The position numbers were made by a program, and so were the translations under genes. From an uncultured Oscillospiraceae bacterium (lineage in GTDB: Bacteria > Bacillota > Clostridia > Oscillospirales > Acutalibacteraceae): DNA of 64,000 nt. Below are positions 42,906-54,099 of this stretch, piece by piece (within the stretch, counting starts at the first letter, position 1; every line of letters begins with the position of its first letter). The stretch lies in NCBI GenBank assembly GCA_949293315.1, contig CASFCH010000009.1:1-64000 (forward strand). The letters are read 5' to 3'. The notes beneath the pieces were generated by a model, which saw only the letters and a program-made list of their open reading frames with translations, had not been told where the DNA came from and did not search any database.

Positions 42906-43811
42906 ATGGCTCAGGAGTACAGCAGGGAAAAGGGCGCGCTGCGCAGGGGGTTCCGCGATCATCCGGTCAAGGTGTCCCTGATCATCCTGTTTCCGGCGCT
43001 GGTGATCGCGCTTGCCGTAGCGGGGATGATCGTGTGGTGCCTGGTGGCTGATCCCGCCGTGAAGGCGAAGGAGACCGTGCCGCTGTCCGGCACGGTCATT
43101 GAGGAGCACGACGTGCGTCTGATCGGGCACCGCGGATTTTCCGCCGTGGCGCCGGAGAATACCGTACCCGCCTTTGAGGAGGCCGGAAAAGCCGGTTTCT
43201 GGGGCGCGGAGCTGGACGTTCACCGCACATCGGACGGCGAGTGGGTCGTGATGCACGATGACAACCTGAGCCGGATGACCCGGAAGGTGGACGCGGTCGC
43301 CGCGCACTCCTCCGAGGATCTGCTGAATACGGACATCAATAACGGCGCCAATATCGACCAATACCCCGGGCTGAAGGTGCCGCTGCTGTCTGACATGCTG
43401 GCCGTGTGCGAGCAGTATAATATGACGCCGGTCATTGAGGTCAAATCCTCCGTCAAAGGAGAGCTCAACGATCTGATCGAGGTGGTGGACGAGGCCGGCT
43501 TTAAAAATCAGGCGATCTATATTTCTTTCAGCCAGCAGCACACCAAGGCGCTGCGCGCACTCGTACCCGGCGCCCGGGTGTTCTATCTCTCTGACGATAT
43601 CACGGAGGAGGCGATCGCCTTCTGCCTGGAGAATGGCGTCGGGCTGGATTTTGACGCCCGCCGAGAGAATAATACGCCCGAGGTGATTCAGCGCGCAATG
43701 GATCAGGGGGTCGAACTGGCTGCCTGGACTGTGGATGATATAGAGCTGTGCGAGCAGCTGATCGATCTCGGAGTCCAGTACATCACCACCAACTGCATCT
43801 ATCCGGACTAA
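42906..43811 (+). CDS. Membrane-anchored glycerophosphodiester phosphodiesterase
   Basis: 301 residues. One N-terminal helix (VSLIILFPALVIALAVAGMIVWCLV) anchors an extracytoplasmic GDPD domain: LIGHRGFSAVAPENTVPAFEEA with catalytic His, GAELDVHRTSDGEWVVMHDD with metal-binding Glu-Asp and the second His, and VIEVKSS. The end WTVDD...YITTNCI is standard. The enzyme cuts glycerophosphodiesters to glycerol-3-phosphate and alcohol. SD AAGGAGAGAG. Followed by a terminator. Confidence 0.93.
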   Translation: MAQEYSREKGALRRGFRDHPVKVSLIILFPALVIALAVAGMIVWCLVADPAVKAKETVPLSGTVIEEHDVRLIGHRGFSAVAPENTVPAFEEAGKAGFWGAELDVHRTSDGEWVVMHDDNLSRMTRKVDAVAAHSSEDLLNTDINNGANIDQYPGLKVPLLSDMLAVCEQYNMTPVIEVKSSVKGELNDLIEVVDEAGFKNQAIYISFSQQHTKALRALVPGARVFYLSDDITEEAIAFCLENGVGLDFDARRENNTPEVIQRAMDQGVELAAWTVDDIELCEQLIDLGVQYITTNCIYPD

Positions 43812-43838
43812 ACGGATGCTTGTATTTTTCAGGCACTG

Positions 43839-43875
43839 CCGGGGCAGGGCGTCCGCGCCCGCCCCGTTCTTTTTT
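43839..43875 (+). terminator. Terminator of the glycerophosphodiesterase gene
   Basis: CGGGGCAGGGCG and CGCCCGCCCCG pair with one bulged A, followed by TTCTTTTTT. Confidence 0.85.
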
Positions 43876-43894
43876 GCAGGGAATAATTGGCGCT

Positions 43895-43932
43895 CCTCCC
43901 TCATAGGCTGATGTATTACAGCGTGAGGGAGG
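43895..43932 (+). promoter_or_regulatory. Inverted repeat that can mask the Shine-Dalgarno of the next gene
   Basis: CCTCCCTCA (43895-43903) is complementary to TGAGGGAGG (43924-43932), whose GGGAGG is the ribosome-binding site 7 bases before the ATG at 43940. Pairing would hide the SD. Confidence 0.55.
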
Positions 43933-43939
43933 AACGGAG

Positions 43940-44758
43940 ATGTTTGCGGCGCTGGCTTATCGGGAGGAGGAAGCGTCGGGCTTTCGGCGGCTGTGGGGGC
44001 GTGCCTTTGGGGAGCGGATTGTCGCGCAGAAGGTGCCTGTCGACAGACGGGAGTGCTTTTTTACGGCTTCAGTCTCACGGGGGAGCCGCATCCGCTGGGA
44101 CGATCTCTTCACCCGGATGGGCCGGCTGAGCCGGGAGATGGTTCTGCCGGAGGATCTCCATATCCCGGAGGGCTGCGGCATCACGCGGTTTGTCCCCTCT
44201 GCGCTCGGCCCCAGAGTTGTGATGAACACGGCGGCGGAGCTGCTGGACCGGGACGGCATGCGGCGGATCCCGGTCACGGTGGTCGATCCCGGCGGCCGTC
44301 TGTGCGGGATGCTGATCCCGATTGTGCGCGCCTGCGCCCAGGTCCGCGTGGTGACGGCCAATCAGACGGTTTACCGCAGTACATGTGAACGCCTGATGGA
44401 GGAGTACGGCGCATCGGTGATGGTCTGCCCCACAGGTTCGGGTGCTCCGACGGAGGGGCTCTGGATTCTGCCCTTCGGCGGGGAATATCCGTGCGCATCG
44501 GACGCGCTGTGCATCATGCCCGCAGGGGATATTCCGGCGGGGGATCGGACCCTTCTGGTGGAGGGCGTGCGGCTGGGCGAAGACTATGAGGCGATCCGTC
44601 CCCACGGGATTGATCCGCCCCTGTTTGCCGCGGCGCTGTATGAAAAGTGCGCGGTGCGCGAACTCGGCACGCTGACAGCCGAACGGCTCACCTGCGCGGG
44701 GGAGGCGCTCACCTATCGGCAGGCGGCCGAGCGGATCCTCCGCCTCGGCGATAAATAG
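43940..44758 (+). CDS. Conserved-looking protein of unknown function
   Basis: 272 residues, no signal peptide or membrane helix. It opens FAALAYREEEASGFRRLWG; a central Gly/Val-rich segment (MLIPIVRACAQVRVVTANQTVY) suggests a Rossmann-like beta-alpha fold, followed by EYGASVMVCPTGSGAPTE and PHGIDPPLFAAALYEKCAVREL. Codon use is native. I do not recognise a family, and no catalytic motif is evident. It has a strong SD that can be masked by an upstream inverted repeat. It stands alone between the GDPD gene and greA. Confidence 0.75.
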   Translation: MFAALAYREEEASGFRRLWGRAFGERIVAQKVPVDRRECFFTASVSRGSRIRWDDLFTRMGRLSREMVLPEDLHIPEGCGITRFVPSALGPRVVMNTAAELLDRDGMRRIPVTVVDPGGRLCGMLIPIVRACAQVRVVTANQTVYRSTCERLMEEYGASVMVCPTGSGAPTEGLWILPFGGEYPCASDALCIMPAGDIPAGDRTLLVEGVRLGEDYEAIRPHGIDPPLFAAALYEKCAVRELGTLTAERLTCAGEALTYRQAAERILRLGDK

Positions 44759-44759
44759 C

Positions 44760-44789
44760 TTGACTTTGCGATGGTATCTGGATTATAAT
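44760..44789 (+). promoter_or_regulatory. Promoter of greA
   Basis: TTGACT (44760-44765), 18 bases, exact TATAAT (44784-44789). The transcript leader would hold an 8-bp hairpin, ATCCCCTG/CAGGGGAT (44801-44821). Confidence 0.75.
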
Positions 44790-44853
44790 AAATAGAAATT
44801 ATCCCCTGTCCTTCAGGGGATATCCACTCATTATGAAAGAGGTAATGGCAGCA

Positions 44854-45327
44854 ATGGCAAATGAGACAAAGCTCACATTGGCAGGCCTGAAAGAGCTCCA
44901 GGCGGAGCTGGAAAATCTGAAGACGGTCGGCCGGAAGGAAATGGCGGAAAAAATCAAGGTTGCGCTCTCCTTCGGCGATCTGTCTGAAAACAGCGAATAC
45001 GATGAGGCCAAGAGCGAACAGGGCAAGCTGGAGGCGCGCATCAACGAGCTGGAGAATATGCTCAATAACGTCGTACTGATCGACGAGGATGACAATAATA
45101 CTGCGATCGTGCGCACCGGACTGACGGTGAAGGTCAAGGATCAGGATATGGGCGATGTGATGACGTTCCGCATCGTCGGCCCTGCCCAGGCGGACCCCGA
45201 TAAGGGCTATATTTCAGAGGAATCCCCGGTTGGCCGTGCGCTGATCGGCCATGCGCAGGGGGAGACCGTCATGGTGGAGGCCCCTGCGGGCAGCCTTCCG
45301 TTTGAGATCCTGGAGATCACCAAGTAA
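44854..45327 (+). CDS. greA: Transcription elongation factor GreA
   Basis: GreA rescues backtracked RNA polymerase by stimulating transcript cleavage. About 157 residues: N-terminal coiled coil (LTLAGLKELQAELENLK...RINELENML) with tip residues in LSFGDLSENSEYDEAK, and a C-terminal FKBP-like domain (ISEESPVGRALIGHAQGETVMVEAP). ATG 44854 (MANETKL) is chosen for its AAAGAGG at about 11 bases; 44833 and 44845 are in frame too. Usually next to lysS, as here. Confidence 0.95.
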   Translation: MANETKLTLAGLKELQAELENLKTVGRKEMAEKIKVALSFGDLSENSEYDEAKSEQGKLEARINELENMLNNVVLIDEDDNNTAIVRTGLTVKVKDQDMGDVMTFRIVGPAQADPDKGYISEESPVGRALIGHAQGETVMVEAPAGSLPFEILEITK

Positions 45328-45387
45328 CTTTCTGCGGAGGAGAGCTGCGGGCATACCGGCACAGCGCGGCATACCCGCGACGGGCTT

Positions 45388-45416
45388 GGCGGGGGCGTCG
45401 CTCCCGCCTGTTTTTA
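45388..45416 (+). terminator. Terminator after greA
   Basis: GGCGGGGGC (45388-45396) pairs with GCTCCCGCC (45400-45408) with one wobble, followed by TGTTTTTA. lysS starts about 60 bases later. Confidence 0.8.
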
Positions 45417-45477
45417 TTCCGGGCATTCTGCGGCAGGGGAGGCCGCATCTTACTTACAACAGATAGGGGATGTATTT

Positions 45478-47427
45478 ATGGCAGAGGAAAATACTGTGAT
45501 GGAGAACGGAGAGGAGCAGATCTCGGAAAACGAGCTGCGTCAGATCCGCCTGGACAAGCTGCAGGCCATGCGCGACGCCGGCTTTGATCCGTTTACCGTT
45601 ACCACGGCGCGCCAGACGCACCACGCGCAGGAGATCCGCGATCACTTTGAACAGCTGGAGAACCAGACCGTGTGTATTGCGGGGCGTATGATGTCCCGGC
45701 GCGATATGGGCAAGGCGAATTTTATCGATGTCAGCGATAAGACGGGGCGCATCCAGGTGTATGTGCGCGTCAATGATGTGGGCGAGGATACCTTTACCGA
45801 GTTCAAGAAGTGGGATATCGGCGACCTGATTGAAGTGGAGGGGTTTGTCTTCCGCACCCGCAGGGGGGAGATCTCCGTCCATGCCCAGAAGCTCCGCCTG
45901 CTCTCAAAGTCCCTGCTGCCGCTGCCCGAGAAATTCCACGGTCTGAAGGACACGGATTCCCGCTACCGCCGCCGGTATCTCGATCTGATCATGAATCCGG
46001 AGGTCAAGGATACCTTCGTCAAGCGCAGTGCGATCATCTCATCCATCCGCCGCTTTTTGGAAGAAAAAGGCTTTGTCGAGGTGGAGACGCCCACCCTCAA
46101 TACGATTCCCGGCGGCGCGACGGCGCGTCCGTTCATCACGCATCACAACACGCTCGATATGGACCTCTATCTGCGCATCGCGCCGGAGCTCTATCTCAAG
46201 CGCCTGATCGTCGGCGGGATGGAGCGCGTGTTTGAGATCGGCCGCATGTTCCGCAACGAGGGGATGGACGTCCGCCACAATCCGGAGTTCACCCTCATGG
46301 AGCTCTATCAGGCCTACACGGACTATAACGGGATGATGGATATCTGTGAGCAGATCATCCGCCGCGCGGCGCAGGACGCCTGCGGCACGCTGCATATCAC
46401 CTATCAGGGCGAGGAGATCGACCTTGAGACGCCCTTTGCCCGCATGACGATGCTCGAATCCATCGAGAAGTACACGGGTGTGGATTTCAACCAGTTCCGT
46501 GGGGACGATGCGGCGGCCCGCGAGGCGGCCAAAAAGCTGAATGTCCCCGATATCAAGGACAGCTACACCTGGGGCAAGGTGGTCTCCGAGGTGTTCGAGG
46601 CCCATGTGGAGGACAAGCTCGTCCAGCCGACCTTTATTCTCGACTACCCGGTGGAGGTATCCCCTCTGACGAAGAAAAAGCCCTCCGACCCGGCGCTGAC
46701 CGAGCGGTTCGAAGTGTTCATTACGCGCCGCGAGTTCGGCAACGCCTATTCCGAGCTCAACGACCCGATCGACCAGCTCGAGCGCTTTAAGGCCCAGATG
46801 GCGCTGCGCGATGCGGGCGACGACGAGGCCAATATGCTCGACAGCGACTTTGTCACGGCGCTCGAGTACGGGATGCCGCCGACGGGCGGCCTCGGCATGG
46901 GGATGGATCGGCTTGTCATGCTGCTGACTGATTCTGCTTCAATTCGCGATGTGTTGCTTTTTCCCACGATGAAACCCTTGGGTGGTGTAAAGGACGAAAA
47001 TGGTGTAAACAAAACCGAGCCTGAAGCCCCAAAAGCCGAGCCGGAAAAGATCGATTTCTCCAAAGTGGAAATCGAGCCTTTGTTCAAGGATTTCGTGGAT
47101 TTTGAGACGTTTTCCAAGTCGGATTTCCGGGCGGTCAAGGTGCTTGCCTGCGAAGCCGTACCGAAGTCCAAGAAGCTTCTGAAGTTTACCTTAGACGATG
47201 GTACAGGCGAAAACAGGACGATTTTAAGCGGTATTCACGCCTATTACGAGCCGGAAGAACTGGTTGGTAAGACCTGTATCGCAATCGTCAACCTGCCGCC
47301 AAGACCGATGATGGGGATCGACTCCTGCGGTATGCTGATCAGTGCGGTACACCACGAGGAAGGCGAAGAAAAACTCCATCTGCTGATGGTGGACGACCAC
47401 ATCCCGGCAGGCGCAAAGCTCTACTAA
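45478..47427 (+). CDS. lysS: Class II lysyl-tRNA synthetase with C-terminal tRNA-binding domain (mosaic)
   Basis: 649 residues. Residues 1-480 are a normal class II LysRS: OB-fold anticodon domain, motif 2 (MFRNEGMDVRHNPEF) and motif 3 (GGLGMGMDRLVMLL). A linker and an EMAPII/Arc1p-like OB domain follow (about 545-649: SDFRAVKVLACEAVPKSKKLL, NLPPRPMMGIDSCGMLIS), like the C-terminus of many MetRS. Third codon positions change from G/C-rich to mixed at about base 46915, inside the motif 3 coding region, and the shift continues into the 3' flank. This suggests the end of the gene was replaced by DNA from another genome. Confidence 0.93.
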   Translation: MAEENTVMENGEEQISENELRQIRLDKLQAMRDAGFDPFTVTTARQTHHAQEIRDHFEQLENQTVCIAGRMMSRRDMGKANFIDVSDKTGRIQVYVRVNDVGEDTFTEFKKWDIGDLIEVEGFVFRTRRGEISVHAQKLRLLSKSLLPLPEKFHGLKDTDSRYRRRYLDLIMNPEVKDTFVKRSAIISSIRRFLEEKGFVEVETPTLNTIPGGATARPFITHHNTLDMDLYLRIAPELYLKRLIVGGMERVFEIGRMFRNEGMDVRHNPEFTLMELYQAYTDYNGMMDICEQIIRRAAQDACGTLHITYQGEEIDLETPFARMTMLESIEKYTGVDFNQFRGDDAAAREAAKKLNVPDIKDSYTWGKVVSEVFEAHVEDKLVQPTFILDYPVEVSPLTKKKPSDPALTERFEVFITRREFGNAYSELNDPIDQLERFKAQMALRDAGDDEANMLDSDFVTALEYGMPPTGGLGMGMDRLVMLLTDSASIRDVLLFPTMKPLGGVKDENGVNKTEPEAPKAEPEKIDFSKVEIEPLFKDFVDFETFSKSDFRAVKVLACEAVPKSKKLLKFTLDDGTGENRTILSGIHAYYEPEELVGKTCIAIVNLPPRPMMGIDSCGMLISAVHHEEGEEKLHLLMVDDHIPAGAKLY

Positions 47428-47573
47428 GCTGTACCGTTTTGCCCGTGAAAGCGGGATGTACTTCACAGCCGGAAAGCGGTGATCCGTACACTTTACCATC
47501 AAATTTACATCATTTGATGTAGAAATAAGTGCAGGGACGGAAAAATCGCATAATTACAAGCAAAGAACATAAA

Positions 47574-47609
47574 GGGCGGTGTCTGCATAGATAGACATCG
47601 CCTTTTTTT
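47574..47609 (+). terminator. Terminator of lysS
   Basis: GGCGGTGTCT (47575-47584) pairs with AGACATCGCC (47593-47602), loop GCATAGAT, followed by seven T residues. It is 147 bases after the stop codon. Confidence 0.85.
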
Positions 47610-47808
47610 GCTAAAAGCAGGCGTGTTGATATTCGATAGGGACGTGTAATGCCTCTCTGCCGGGCGAACGGTGCCGGAGTTCTTGTCGGGAAGTGATTTC
47701 CCGGCGGATCGGAAGAAATAATACGCCGTTTATGAAAATGGGATTTTCCACTTCTTTTTGTTGGGGAGATTTTATGCGGAAGCCGGGAAAAATTCCGGCG
47801 AAAATGAT

Positions 47809-47838
47809 TTGCCTTTTCATCGGGCGATGTAGTATAAT
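47809..47838 (+). promoter_or_regulatory. Promoter of the amidohydrolase gene
   Basis: TTGCCT (47809-47814), 18 bases, exact TATAAT (47833-47838), 34 bases before the chosen ATG. Confidence 0.6.
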
Positions 47839-47872
47839 GGGCTTAAATAAGTGGAATGCGCAGGTGGTATGG

Positions 47873-49153
47873 ATGCGGACGATTCTTCGAAATTTTGTAT
47901 TGCTGGACGGGACCAGAGACATGGCGGCAAAGCCGCACACGGATCTGGCCATCGAGGGCGACAGGATTACCGCTGTGGGCAGGATTGAACCCGCGGAGCG
48001 GGACCGGGTGATCGATTTGAACGGGAGATATTTGATGCCCGGGCTCATCAATCTGCATGTACACCTGCCGGCGGGGGGCAAGCCCAAGAACAAACCGTTA
48101 AAGGCGGAAATGCTGACTAAAATTGCGCTGTCATCTCCTGCTTCGAGAGCGCTGGCGCTAAAAATGTGCCATGCATATGCGATGCAGGGCCTGATGGCCG
48201 GTGTCACGACCATCCGGGCCGTGGGCGGGCTCGACAATCTGGACACCCGGTTGCGGGACAGGATCAATCAGGGCAGGTGCGACGGCCCCAGAATTTTTGC
48301 GGCCAATTATGCCATCGGCGTTCCGCACGGGCACATGGTCGGCTCTGTGACGCGGGCCGCCGGTTCCGTGGAGGAAGCGGTACAGATGGTGGACGAATTG
48401 AAGTCCCAAAATGTCGATTTGATCAAGCTGATGATCACCGGCGGCGTCATGGACGCCAAGGTCCGGGGCGAGCCGGGGAAGCTGATGATGCAGCCCGATA
48501 TGATCAGGGCCTGCTGCGAAAGAGCGCACAGCTACGGGCTCAAAGTGGCGGCGCATGTGCAGAGCCCCGAGGGCGTCCGGATCGCGGTTGAAAACGGGGT
48601 GGATTCCATCGAGCACGGCTCCACGCTCAGCGCCCGGGAGATCGAGGCCTTTCAGAAAAGCGGAGCCGTCATGGTGTGTACGCTCTCTCCGGCGCTCCCC
48701 ATGGCGCGGTTTGCGCGCGAGACGCTCGGGATTACCGAGGCGGTCCAGTATAACTCCAATGTCGTCTATGAAAATATGGTAAAGGGATCCAAAACAGCGC
48801 TGGAAAACGGCATCACCGTGGGCCTGGGGACCGATACGGGCTGCCCGTATACGACCCATTACAATATGTGGCGGGAGCTGCATTACTTTGAGAAGAGCGT
48901 GGGCGTCACGCCGGAATTTGCCCTGTATACGGCCACGCTGAATAATGCGCGGATCCTGGGGATTGATTCTGTTACCGGCAGTATAGAGGCCGGGAAATGT
49001 GCCGATATTTTAATTTCGGATGCGAACCCTCTGGATGATTTCAGAGCGCTGTCCGAGCCGTTTATGGTGATCGCCCGGGGGAAAATATATACACAGCCGA
49101 AAATCAAAAAGTACGAAAAGTGTGAAACGGAATTAGATCAGTATTATGACTGA
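47873..49153 (+). CDS. Metal-dependent amidohydrolase (imidazolonepropionase/prolidase-like)
   Basis: 426 residues. Amidohydrolase TIM barrel: HxH in LINLHVHLP, a Lys in DLIKLMITGG, His in VAAHVQSP, His in SIEHGSTL, and Asp in GLGTDTGCPYTTH, the set of metal and catalytic residues for the family. Flanking beta-sandwich strands are at both ends (TDLAIEGDRITAVGRI; GSIEAGKCADILIS). Start ATG 47873 follows the promoter closely; the longer frame from 47693 would start before the promoter. Substrate unknown: dipeptides or N-acyl amino acids are possible. It precedes lacZ in the same direction. Confidence 0.88.
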   Translation: MRTILRNFVLLDGTRDMAAKPHTDLAIEGDRITAVGRIEPAERDRVIDLNGRYLMPGLINLHVHLPAGGKPKNKPLKAEMLTKIALSSPASRALALKMCHAYAMQGLMAGVTTIRAVGGLDNLDTRLRDRINQGRCDGPRIFAANYAIGVPHGHMVGSVTRAAGSVEEAVQMVDELKSQNVDLIKLMITGGVMDAKVRGEPGKLMMQPDMIRACCERAHSYGLKVAAHVQSPEGVRIAVENGVDSIEHGSTLSAREIEAFQKSGAVMVCTLSPALPMARFARETLGITEAVQYNSNVVYENMVKGSKTALENGITVGLGTDTGCPYTTHYNMWRELHYFEKSVGVTPEFALYTATLNNARILGIDSVTGSIEAGKCADILISDANPLDDFRALSEPFMVIARGKIYTQPKIKKYEKCETELDQYYD

Positions 49154-49210
49154 CGGGGCATGGAGATGCGATCGGCTGCTATACAGCGCCCGTGCACGAT
49201 CACGTTGTAA

Positions 49211-52279
<3,069 letters not shown>

Positions 52280-52345
52280 GTGCGGTATGTGCAGCGGAGC
52301 GTCTATCTCTTGTGAAAATTGAATAAAAGCCGCTGAAGACTGACT

Positions 52346-52377
52346 GCGTGCCGCGTGAGAGCGCGGCGCGCTTTTTT
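52346..52377 (+). terminator. Terminator of lacZ
   Basis: GCGTGCCGCG (52346-52355) pairs with CGCGGCGCGC (52362-52371) with one wobble, then six T residues. Confidence 0.9.
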
Positions 52378-52497
52378 GCTTGCACGGGATGACGGTTTGG
52401 AGAAAGGGAAGAAGAGCCAAAGGGTTCTGATTTATATAATAGATATAGAAAAAATAAACAAACTTGAAAAAATATTCTATTTTCTGGTCAAATGGAA

Positions 52498-52525
52498 TTG
52501 TATTTATTGAATTCTCGAGTATAAT
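52498..52525 (+). promoter_or_regulatory. Promoter of the SGNH hydrolase gene
   Basis: TTGTAT (52498-52503), 16 bases, exact TATAAT (52520-52525). It implies a long untranslated leader of about 170 bases. Confidence 0.5.
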
Positions 52526-52705
52526 AAAAATGGTATTGCGTTGCCGTATGGCAGCAGGAGTGCTGCGGCCTGTTCGCCGATAAATGATGTGTGCCGTGGT
52601 TGTTCTGATGTATGGTCCGCAGTTGACCTCATGATTTATCTGTATTCAGGCGGCGCCTCAACGCCGCTGAAAATAGGGGAAGATCCCGTCAAAGGAGGAG
52701 AAGTC

Positions 52706-53953
52706 ATGAAAAGGAAAAAGAGATTCGGAATACTGGTGCTGTCCGCTGCGCTGGCAGCAGCGTGCGCCCTGCCGGCCTTTGCGGCGGAGGAGGAGATCAC
52801 CGTCACAGCGGTGGGGGACTCCATCGGGCGCGGGTTCGGCTGTGAGGATGTGGTGGATTACTCCGACTGTACACAGACGGATATCCGAAATGCGCACCAT
52901 CTGGCCAAGCCGTCCGAGCACGCATATGGCGCCGTTTTCAGCCGCCTGCTGGCGGAGGAGACAGGCAGTGCGGTCACCTTCCGGAACTATTCGGTGGATG
53001 GCTACCGTGCGAACAATGTGATGGAGGACCTTGCGGCGAATGCCCCTGTATACGACCAGAATGATGTCGGCCTTGCGGATGCGGTCCGGCAGTCCGATGT
53101 GGTGCTGGTGTCCCTGGGCGGGAACGACTTTTTCGCCTTCTGCATGGAGGCCATCGCGAAAAGCTGCGGCGCGGAGACGACCGACGACCTGCTGGCCGGC
53201 TTTGAGGACGGGAGCATCAACATGGACGGCCTGATCAGCGGATTTGTATTTCCGCTGCTCGCGGTCGCTCAGGAGGATGCAACCTCGGCGGACCTGCGTG
53301 CAATTCTGGAAAAAAACTGCACGGAGAGCTATCAGAACGATAAGGCACTGATCGATGAGATCCTGGCGCTGAACCCGGACGTTCAGATCATCCTCAACGG
53401 GATTCCCAACCCCCTCCTGGAGGAGACTGCGGACGCGCAGGCGTATCAGCTGCTCAGCGCGCCCCTCTCCTATCTGCTGGGCAAGTATAATGATCTCCTG
53501 ATCCGGTTGGCGCAGGAGTATCCAGATCAGGTGGCCTATTCGGACTCCGACAGCGCCTATGCCGCCTATGAGGGAACGGACTGCCCGAGCAGGGTCAGGA
53601 TCAATCTGGGGGATATTATCGCACGCCTGACCGGCGGTGAATTCAATGATGAGACAGGAACTCTCGATATCGACCTGCTGGGGGATTATCTGTGGAATCC
53701 GCAGAACTTCTATGTGGATCCGCACCCCGCCGCGCTGGGGCAGCAGCTGATGGCGGAGAACACGCTGAAGGTCTATGAGGCGTTGAATCCTCAGGGAGAG
53801 GAGAACACCGAACCGGAGCCCGCGGCGGAAAAACCGCAGGCCGACCTCAACGGCAACCCCACTACCGGAGACGCCGGAGCGGATGCAGCGGCCTTTTCCG
53901 TGCTGGCAGCAGCCTGCGGAGCCGCCCTCCTTCTGCGCAGAAGGGTGCGGTAA
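52706..53953 (+). CDS. Secreted SGNH/GDSL hydrolase with C-terminal surface anchor
   Basis: 415 residues from ATG 52706 behind AAAGGAGGAG. Signal peptide MKRKKRFGILVLSAALAAAC with cleavage near PAFAA. GDSL blocks: AVGDSIGRG (catalytic Ser), GYRANN, SLGGNDFFAF and VDPHPAALG (catalytic Asp-His). It probably deacylates lipids or glycans outside the cell. The C-terminus has a Pro/Glu/Ala spacer, NPTTGD, a hydrophobic helix and RRRVR, the same tail design as the surface protein at 31868-33097. Confidence 0.88.
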   Translation: MKRKKRFGILVLSAALAAACALPAFAAEEEITVTAVGDSIGRGFGCEDVVDYSDCTQTDIRNAHHLAKPSEHAYGAVFSRLLAEETGSAVTFRNYSVDGYRANNVMEDLAANAPVYDQNDVGLADAVRQSDVVLVSLGGNDFFAFCMEAIAKSCGAETTDDLLAGFEDGSINMDGLISGFVFPLLAVAQEDATSADLRAILEKNCTESYQNDKALIDEILALNPDVQIILNGIPNPLLEETADAQAYQLLSAPLSYLLGKYNDLLIRLAQEYPDQVAYSDSDSAYAAYEGTDCPSRVRINLGDIIARLTGGEFNDETGTLDIDLLGDYLWNPQNFYVDPHPAALGQQLMAENTLKVYEALNPQGEENTEPEPAAEKPQADLNGNPTTGDAGADAAAFSVLAAACGAALLLRRRVR

Positions 53954-53980
53954 ATTGATACGACAGCAGAACAGACACAG

Positions 53981-54008
53981 TCCCCCGCCTGCAGGGCGGG
54001 GGATTTTT
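53981..54008 (+). terminator. Terminator of the SGNH hydrolase gene
   Basis: TCCCCCGCC (53981-53989) pairs with GGCGGGGGA (53995-54003), followed by TTTTT. Confidence 0.88.
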
Positions 54009-54049
54009 CCGCCCGGAGATATCCGGCGTAAAAGTTCACAAACTCTCCA

Positions 54050-54078
54050 TTGCTTCCGGGTGCCCGGACGGCTATAAT
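54050..54078 (+). promoter_or_regulatory. Promoter of the GH5 gene
   Basis: TTGCTT (54050-54055), 17 bases, exact TATAAT (54073-54078), giving a very short leader of about 15 bases. Confidence 0.6.
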
Positions 54079-54099
54079 AGGGATTGAGGTGAAGTGGTG

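Larger units (their letters stand above)
47428..47872. other. 445-base intergenic stretch after lysS
   Basis: The first about 180 bases are AT-rich like the lysS tail and include its terminator (47574-47609). The rest holds the promoter of the amidohydrolase gene and a short CCGGGAAAAATTCCGG dyad. No gene was seen. Confidence 0.5.
52280..52705. other. 426-base intergenic stretch after lacZ
   Basis: It contains the lacZ terminator, an AT-rich segment (52430-52530) with the promoter of the next gene, and a leader of about 170 bases before the SGNH hydrolase. No repeat or gene was recognised in the leader. Confidence 0.5.
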
